Positions 60,322-64,000 of a stretch of 64,000 nucleotides of DNA are shown in pieces (the first letter of the stretch is position 1; every line of letters starts with the position of its first letter). Made by a program: the position numbers and the translations under genes. Source of the stretch: Devosia sp. 66-14. Its GTDB lineage: Bacteria > Pseudomonadota > Alphaproteobacteria > Rhizobiales > Devosiaceae. A model generated the notes under the pieces. That model searched no databases and was not told where the DNA came from. It saw only the letters and a program-made list of their open reading frames with translations. Where the stretch lies: positions 438,945-502,944 of the forward strand of contig MKVB01000002.1 in NCBI GenBank assembly GCA_001899085.1, read 5' to 3'.

Positions 60322-62772
60322 GTGAAAGAAAAGCTCGTCATCATCGGCAATGGCATGGCGCCCGGGCGGGCGCTGGAGAAGCTGTTCGAGACCGATCCGG
60401 ATCGCTACGAGGTGGTGATCTTCAACGCCGAGCCGCGGGTCAATTACGACCGCATCATGCTCAGCCCGGTGCTCTCGGGCGAGAAGAGCTTTGACGACAT
60501 CGTCATCCATGGCGACGCCTGGTACATCCAGCACGGCATCACGCTCTACAAGGGCTGCAAGGTCGAGACGATCGACCGGGTCAACAAGACCGTCTCCTCG
60601 GTCAATGGCATCACCGAGAGCTATGACAGACTGGTGATCGCCACCGGCTCGGTGCCGTTCATCATTCCGGTGCCGGGGGCGAACCTGGCCGGTGTCGTCA
60701 CCTACCGCGACCTCGATGACGTCAACACCATGATGATCGCCGCCAAGTCGAAGGGCAGGGCGGTGGTGATCGGTGGCGGCCTCCTCGGCCTCGAGGCGGC
60801 GGCGGGGCTCAACGAGCAGGGCATGGACGTCACCGTGGTGCACGTGCAGCCGACGCTGATGGAGCGCCAGCTCGATCCGGCGGCCGGGTACCTCCTGGGG
60901 GAATCGATGAAGGCGCGGGGCATCAAGGTGATGACTTCGGCCAACACCCGGCAGATCCTCGGCGACAAGCGCGTCACCGGCGTCGAATTCGCCGATGGTT
61001 CGACGATCCCGGCAGATCTGGTGGTGATGGCGGTGGGCATCCGGCCGAACGTGGCGCTGGCCAAGACCGCCGAGCTCGCCGTCAATCGCGGCATCGTGGT
61101 CGACGCGCAGATGCGCACCTCGGACGCTTCGATCTATGCCCTGGGGGAATGCGTCGAGGTGAACGGAGCGACTTTCGGCCTCGTCGCGCCGCTCTACGAC
61201 ATGGCCAATGTGCTGGCGGCGCAGCTCTGCGGTGACGACAAGGCGACCTTCACCCCGGTGGCCACGGCGACCCGGCTCAAGGTCACCGGCGTCAATCTCT
61301 ACTCGGCGGGGGATTTCGCCGAAGGGGACGACCGCGAGGAGATCGTGCTGCGCGACGCCTCGGCCGGCGTCTACAAGCGGCTGATCCTCAAGGACGACCG
61401 GATCATAGGCACGGTGCTCTACGGCGATACCGGGGATGGGCCGTGGTTCTACGACATGCTGAAGCGCAGCGTCGACACGCGCGAAATGCGCGACACGCTG
61501 ATCTTCGGCCAGAACTACCAGGGTGGTGCTCCGCTGGACCCTACGGCGGCCGTTGCAGCCTTGCCGGATGAGGCAGAGGTCTGCGGCTGCAACGGCATAT
61601 GCAAGTCGAAGATCACCGGCGCCATCACCGCCAAGGGCCTGACCTCGCTCGACGATGTCCGCGCCCATACCAAGGCCTCGGCGAGCTGCGGTTCGTGCAC
61701 CGGCCTCGTCGAAAAGCTGCTGCTGCTGACGCTGGGCGACAGCTACAACCCCGCCGCCGTGCAGCCGATGTGCAAATGCACCGATCTCGGCCATGACGAT
61801 GTGCGCCGGCTGATCATCGCGAGGGAGCTGCGCTCGATCCCGCAGCTGATGCAGGAGCTGGAGTGGAAGACCTCGTGCGGCTGCGCCAAGTGCCGGCCGG
61901 CGCTGAACTACTACATGATCGCCACCTGGCCGGGCGAATACGAGGATGACGGGCAGTCGCGCTTCATCAACGAACGGGTGCACGCCAATATCCAGAAGGA
62001 TGGCACCTACTCGGTGGTGCCGCGCATGTGGGGTGGGATGACCAGCCCGAACGAGCTGCGCGCCATTGCCGATGTTGCGGACAAGTTCCGGATTCCGGCG
62101 GTCAAGGTCACCGGCGGGCAGCGCATCGACCTGCTCGGGGTGAAGAAGGAGGACCTGCCCGGCGTGTGGGCCGACCTCAACGCCGCCGGCATGGTTTCGG
62201 GTGCTGCCTATGCCAAGGGGCTGAGGACGGTGAAGACCTGCGTCGGCTCGGACTGGTGCCGGTTCGGCACCCAGGATTCGACCGGGCTCGGCATCAGGCT
62301 CGAAAAGTTCATGTGGGGCAGCTGGACCCCGGCCAAGGTGAAGATGGCGGTCTCGGGCTGCCCGCGAAACTGCGCCGAGGCGACCTGCAAGGACGTCGGG
62401 GTGATCTGCGTCGACTCGGGCTACGACATCGTCTTTGCCGGCGCCGCCGGCCTCGACATCAAGGGCACCGAGCCGCTCTGCCACGCGGACAGCGAGGACG
62501 AGGCGATCGAGATCATCGCGGCGCTGACCCAGCTCTATCGCGAGCAGGGGCGCTATCTCGAGCGCATGTACAAGTGGCTGAAGCGGGTGGGGATGGAGTC
62601 GATCCAGGCCGCCATCGTCCGCGACCTCACGAAGCGCCGCTTCTACTACGACCGGTTCGTCTTCAGCCAGAAATTCGCCCAGGTCGATCCGTGGCAGGAG
62701 CGGGTCAACGGCAAGGACGCGCATGAGTTCGCCGCGCTGGCGGAATTCGGCGTGCCGCAGGCGGCGGAGTGA
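60322..62772 (+). CDS. nirB: NADH-dependent nitrite reductase large subunit NirB
   Basis: NirB reduces nitrite to ammonium with six electrons from NAD(P)H. The 816-residue protein has an FAD/NAD-binding pyridine nucleotide-disulfide domain (about 1-330, 'KLVIIGNGMAPGRAL'). Two BFD-type [2Fe-2S] regions follow ('CGCNGICKSKI' with 'SCGSCTG' near 420-460, and 'CKCTDLG' with 'CGCAKCRP' near 483-530). The sirohaem/4Fe-4S half domains have cysteines in 'TCVGSDWCRFGTQ' (about 638) and 'SGCPRNCAEATC' (about 678). The GTG at 60322 with GGAGA upstream is taken as start. nirD overlaps its stop. Confidence 0.95.
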   Translation: MKEKLVIIGNGMAPGRALEKLFETDPDRYEVVIFNAEPRVNYDRIMLSPVLSGEKSFDDIVIHGDAWYIQHGITLYKGCKVETIDRVNKTVSSVNGITESYDRLVIATGSVPFIIPVPGANLAGVVTYRDLDDVNTMMIAAKSKGRAVVIGGGLLGLEAAAGLNEQGMDVTVVHVQPTLMERQLDPAAGYLLGESMKARGIKVMTSANTRQILGDKRVTGVEFADGSTIPADLVVMAVGIRPNVALAKTAELAVNRGIVVDAQMRTSDASIYALGECVEVNGATFGLVAPLYDMANVLAAQLCGDDKATFTPVATATRLKVTGVNLYSAGDFAEGDDREEIVLRDASAGVYKRLILKDDRIIGTVLYGDTGDGPWFYDMLKRSVDTREMRDTLIFGQNYQGGAPLDPTAAVAALPDEAEVCGCNGICKSKITGAITAKGLTSLDDVRAHTKASASCGSCTGLVEKLLLLTLGDSYNPAAVQPMCKCTDLGHDDVRRLIIARELRSIPQLMQELEWKTSCGCAKCRPALNYYMIATWPGEYEDDGQSRFINERVHANIQKDGTYSVVPRMWGGMTSPNELRAIADVADKFRIPAVKVTGGQRIDLLGVKKEDLPGVWADLNAAGMVSGAAYAKGLRTVKTCVGSDWCRFGTQDSTGLGIRLEKFMWGSWTPAKVKMAVSGCPRNCAEATCKDVGVICVDSGYDIVFAGAAGLDIKGTEPLCHADSEDEAIEIIAALTQLYREQGRYLERMYKWLKRVGMESIQAAIVRDLTKRRFYYDRFVFSQKFAQVDPWQERVNGKDAHEFAALAEFGVPQAAE

Positions 62773-63110
62773 GCCTGATGGAAGACTGGGTCGAGATTGG
62801 TCGCATCGAGCAGATCCCGCGTCGCGGGGCGCGCTGCGTGACTACGCCGGTGGGCAGGATCGCAGTGTTCCGCACCGCCGAGGATAAGCTCTATGCCATC
62901 GAGGATCGCTGTCCGCACAAGGGCGGGCCACTGAGCCAGGGGATCGTCCATGGCGCGCAGGTGACCTGTCCGCTGCACAACTGGGTGTTCTCGCTGGAGA
63001 CCGGCGAAGCGCAGGGCGCCGACGAGGGCCGGGTGCGCACGGTGCCGCTCAACGTGATCGACGGGCGCATCTACATGGCGGCAGTGGCGATGCTGGCGGC
63101 GGCGGAGTAG
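62769..63110 (+). CDS. nirD: Nitrite reductase small subunit NirD (Rieske-type)
   Basis: The 113-residue protein has a Rieske-type fold with both cluster motifs, 'C-P-H-K-G-G-P-L' (about 47-54) and 'C-P-L-H-N-W' (about 67-72), so a [2Fe-2S] cluster is likely. Many enterobacterial NirD proteins have lost these ligands, so the intact motif is worth noting. It helps electron transfer or assembly of NirB. The GTG at 62769 overlaps the nirB stop (GTGA); ATG 62778 is an alternative. Confidence 0.94.
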   Translation: MSLMEDWVEIGRIEQIPRRGARCVTTPVGRIAVFRTAEDKLYAIEDRCPHKGGPLSQGIVHGAQVTCPLHNWVFSLETGEAQGADEGRVRTVPLNVIDGRIYMAAVAMLAAAE

Positions 63111-63117
63111 GGCTCGT

Positions 63118-63262
63118 GGCTCCCACCCCTCATCCGGCGCTACGCGCCACCTTCTCCCCGACGGGGAGAAGAACAGAGCGCCGACTGCCGCAGTCGGGCA
63201 TTCCTCTCCCCGTCGGGGAGAGGGTGGATCGCGCGCAGCGCGAGACGGGTGAGGGGTTCTAG
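63118..63262. repeat. Large intergenic palindrome, copy J
   Basis: Outer arms CCCTCATCC/CGGGTGAGGGG and inner TCTCCCCGACGGGGAGAAG with CTCTCCCCGTCGGGGAGAGG lie around a short spacer. The arms near 'GCGCTACGCGCCACC' and 'GGTGGATCGCGCGCAGCGCG' are loosely symmetric. It sits between nirD and nasA on the operon transcript. Confidence 0.82.
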
Positions 63263-63267
63263 CCACG

Positions 63268-64000
63268 ATGCCTGATCCCATCCGCACCACCTGCCCCTAT
63301 TGCGGTGTCGGCTGCGGGGTGCTGGCGACGCCGCAGCCGGATGGCTCGGTGACGATATCAGGCGATCCCGAGCATCCGGCCAATTTCGGGCGGCTCTGCT
63401 CGAAGGGCTCGGCGCTGGGTGAGACGCTGTCGCTGGATGGGCGGCTGCTCTACCCCGAGATCGGCACCGAGCGGGCGAGCTGGGACCAGGCGCTCGACCT
63501 CGTGGCGAAGACCTTCGCCACGACCATCGCTCAGGATGGGCCGGACTCGGTGGCCATCTACGGCTCCGGCCAGCTGCTCACCGAGGACTATTACGTCGCC
63601 AACAAGCTGATGAAGGGCTTTATCGGCTCGGGCAATATCGACACCAACTCGCGGCTCTGCATGGCCTCGTCGGTGGCCGGGCACAAGCGGGCCTTCGGCT
63701 CGGACACGGTGCCGGGCAACTACGAGGATCTCGAGCTCGCCGACCTGATCATCCTCGTCGGCTCCAACCTCAGCTGGTGCCACCCCGTGCTGTACCAGCG
63801 GATCATCAAGGCCAAGGCCGAGCGTCCGGGCATGCGGATCGTGCTGATCGACCCCAGGCGCACGACGACCGCCGACCAGGCCGACCTGCACCTCGCGATC
63901 AGGCCGGATGGCGATACCGCGCTGTTTGTCGGACTGCTCAAATCGCTGGCCGAGCGGAACGCCGTCGATGCCGAGTTCATCGCCGAGAGCAGCAACGGGT
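63268..64000 (+). CDS. nasA: Assimilatory nitrate reductase catalytic subunit NasA (N-terminal part)
   Basis: Only the first 244 codons are in the window; the gene runs off the right edge. NasA is a cytoplasmic bis-MGD molybdoenzyme that reduces nitrate to nitrite. The N-terminal 4Fe-4S motif is complete: C9, C12 and C16 in 'CPYCGVGCGV' and C44 in 'GRLCSKG'. Next come 'IYGSGQLLTEDYYVANKLMKGFIGSGNIDTNSRLCMASSV' (about 92-131), carrying the Cys that may ligate molybdenum in this family, and 'LIILVGSNLSWCHPVLYQRI' in the cofactor domain. ATG 63268 gives the normal start. It follows nirD in the usual nrt-nirBD-nasA order. Confidence 0.93.
   Translation, partial: MPDPIRTTCPYCGVGCGVLATPQPDGSVTISGDPEHPANFGRLCSKGSALGETLSLDGRLLYPEIGTERASWDQALDLVAKTFATTIAQDGPDSVAIYGSGQLLTEDYYVANKLMKGFIGSGNIDTNSRLCMASSVAGHKRAFGSDTVPGNYEDLELADLIILVGSNLSWCHPVLYQRIIKAKAERPGMRIVLIDPRRTTTADQADLHLAIRPDGDTALFVGLLKSLAERNAVDAEFIAESSNG

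Overview
The window is GC-rich DNA (about two thirds G+C by eye) with densely packed genes. It has many ATGA and GTGA stop/start overlaps and frequent GTG or TTG starts. Several features point to an alphaproteobacterium of the order Hyphomicrobiales, most like Devosia and its relatives: flagellar genes with FlbD, the CtrA inhibitor SciP next to flagellar genes, TTAA-type CtrA half sites, an alphaproteobacterial LexA box (GAAC-N7-GAAC), a NasS/NasT nitrate sensor pair, and a dispersed family of large CCTCCCC/GGGGAGG palindromes. The genus is an inference from gene content, not from a marker gene.

Layout. Positions 1-20,200 hold a chemotactic-motility block: fliI-fliJ on the plus strand, then fliF-fliG-fliH-fliN-flbD-flhA and fliK-flgD on the minus strand, with sciP beside them. 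Housekeeping genes are interspersed (PRC-barrel protein, DsbA-like protein, zinc metallopeptidase, GST, mnmA). Positions 20,200-25,500 are more accessory: a stand-alone Mrr_N-like winged helix, an ECF sigma factor translationally coupled to a membrane-anchored vWA protein, a PIG-V type mannosyltransferase between direct repeats, and a small secreted acidic protein. Positions 26,500-29,400 carry a DNA-repair cassette: a radical SAM protein and a DUF4130-UDGX-like fusion, with a perfect LexA-type box at the start codon. Positions 29,400-34,000 contain a GT-C glycosyltransferase and the complete EF-P beta-lysylation set (efp, epmA, epmB). Positions 35,400-39,300 hold an iron-siderophore type ABC transporter divergent from a methyltransferase. 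Positions 42,300-49,100 are a GlcNAc-type locus: SIS isomerase, GntR/UTRA regulator, ABC importer, cytoplasmic GH84 beta-N-acetylglucosaminidase and an overlapping GNAT gene, with DasR-like operators between regulator and importer. Positions 49,300-54,300 are a ROK-regulated ribose-type ABC importer with an SDR. Positions 54,600-64,000 are nitrate assimilation: nasT-nasS, then a sigma-54 promoter and an ANTAR-type terminator/antiterminator leader, then nrtA-nrtB-ATPase, nirB, nirD and the start of nasA, which runs off the window.

How the parts fit. The flagellar genes appear to be under two controls, CtrA-like boxes (fliI, fliF and sciP upstream regions) and sigma-54/FlbD (a promoter found upstream of fliK). 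In the nitrate locus a sigma-54 (NtrC-type) promoter feeds a leader that should terminate unless NasT, released from NasS by nitrate, binds two hexaloop hairpins. In the GlcNAc locus the UTRA regulator should sense an amino-sugar phosphate.

At least ten large palindromes (about 120-240 bp) and two smaller ones sit in intergenic gaps, several of them inside operons. No rRNA, tRNA, CRISPR array, prophage, transposase or plasmid origin was seen. The candidates most worth following up are the SOS-linked radical SAM/UDGX-like fusion cassette, the GH84+GNAT pair that mirrors the domain order of animal O-GlcNAcase, and the ECF sigma factor with a vWA-fused putative anti-sigma partner.
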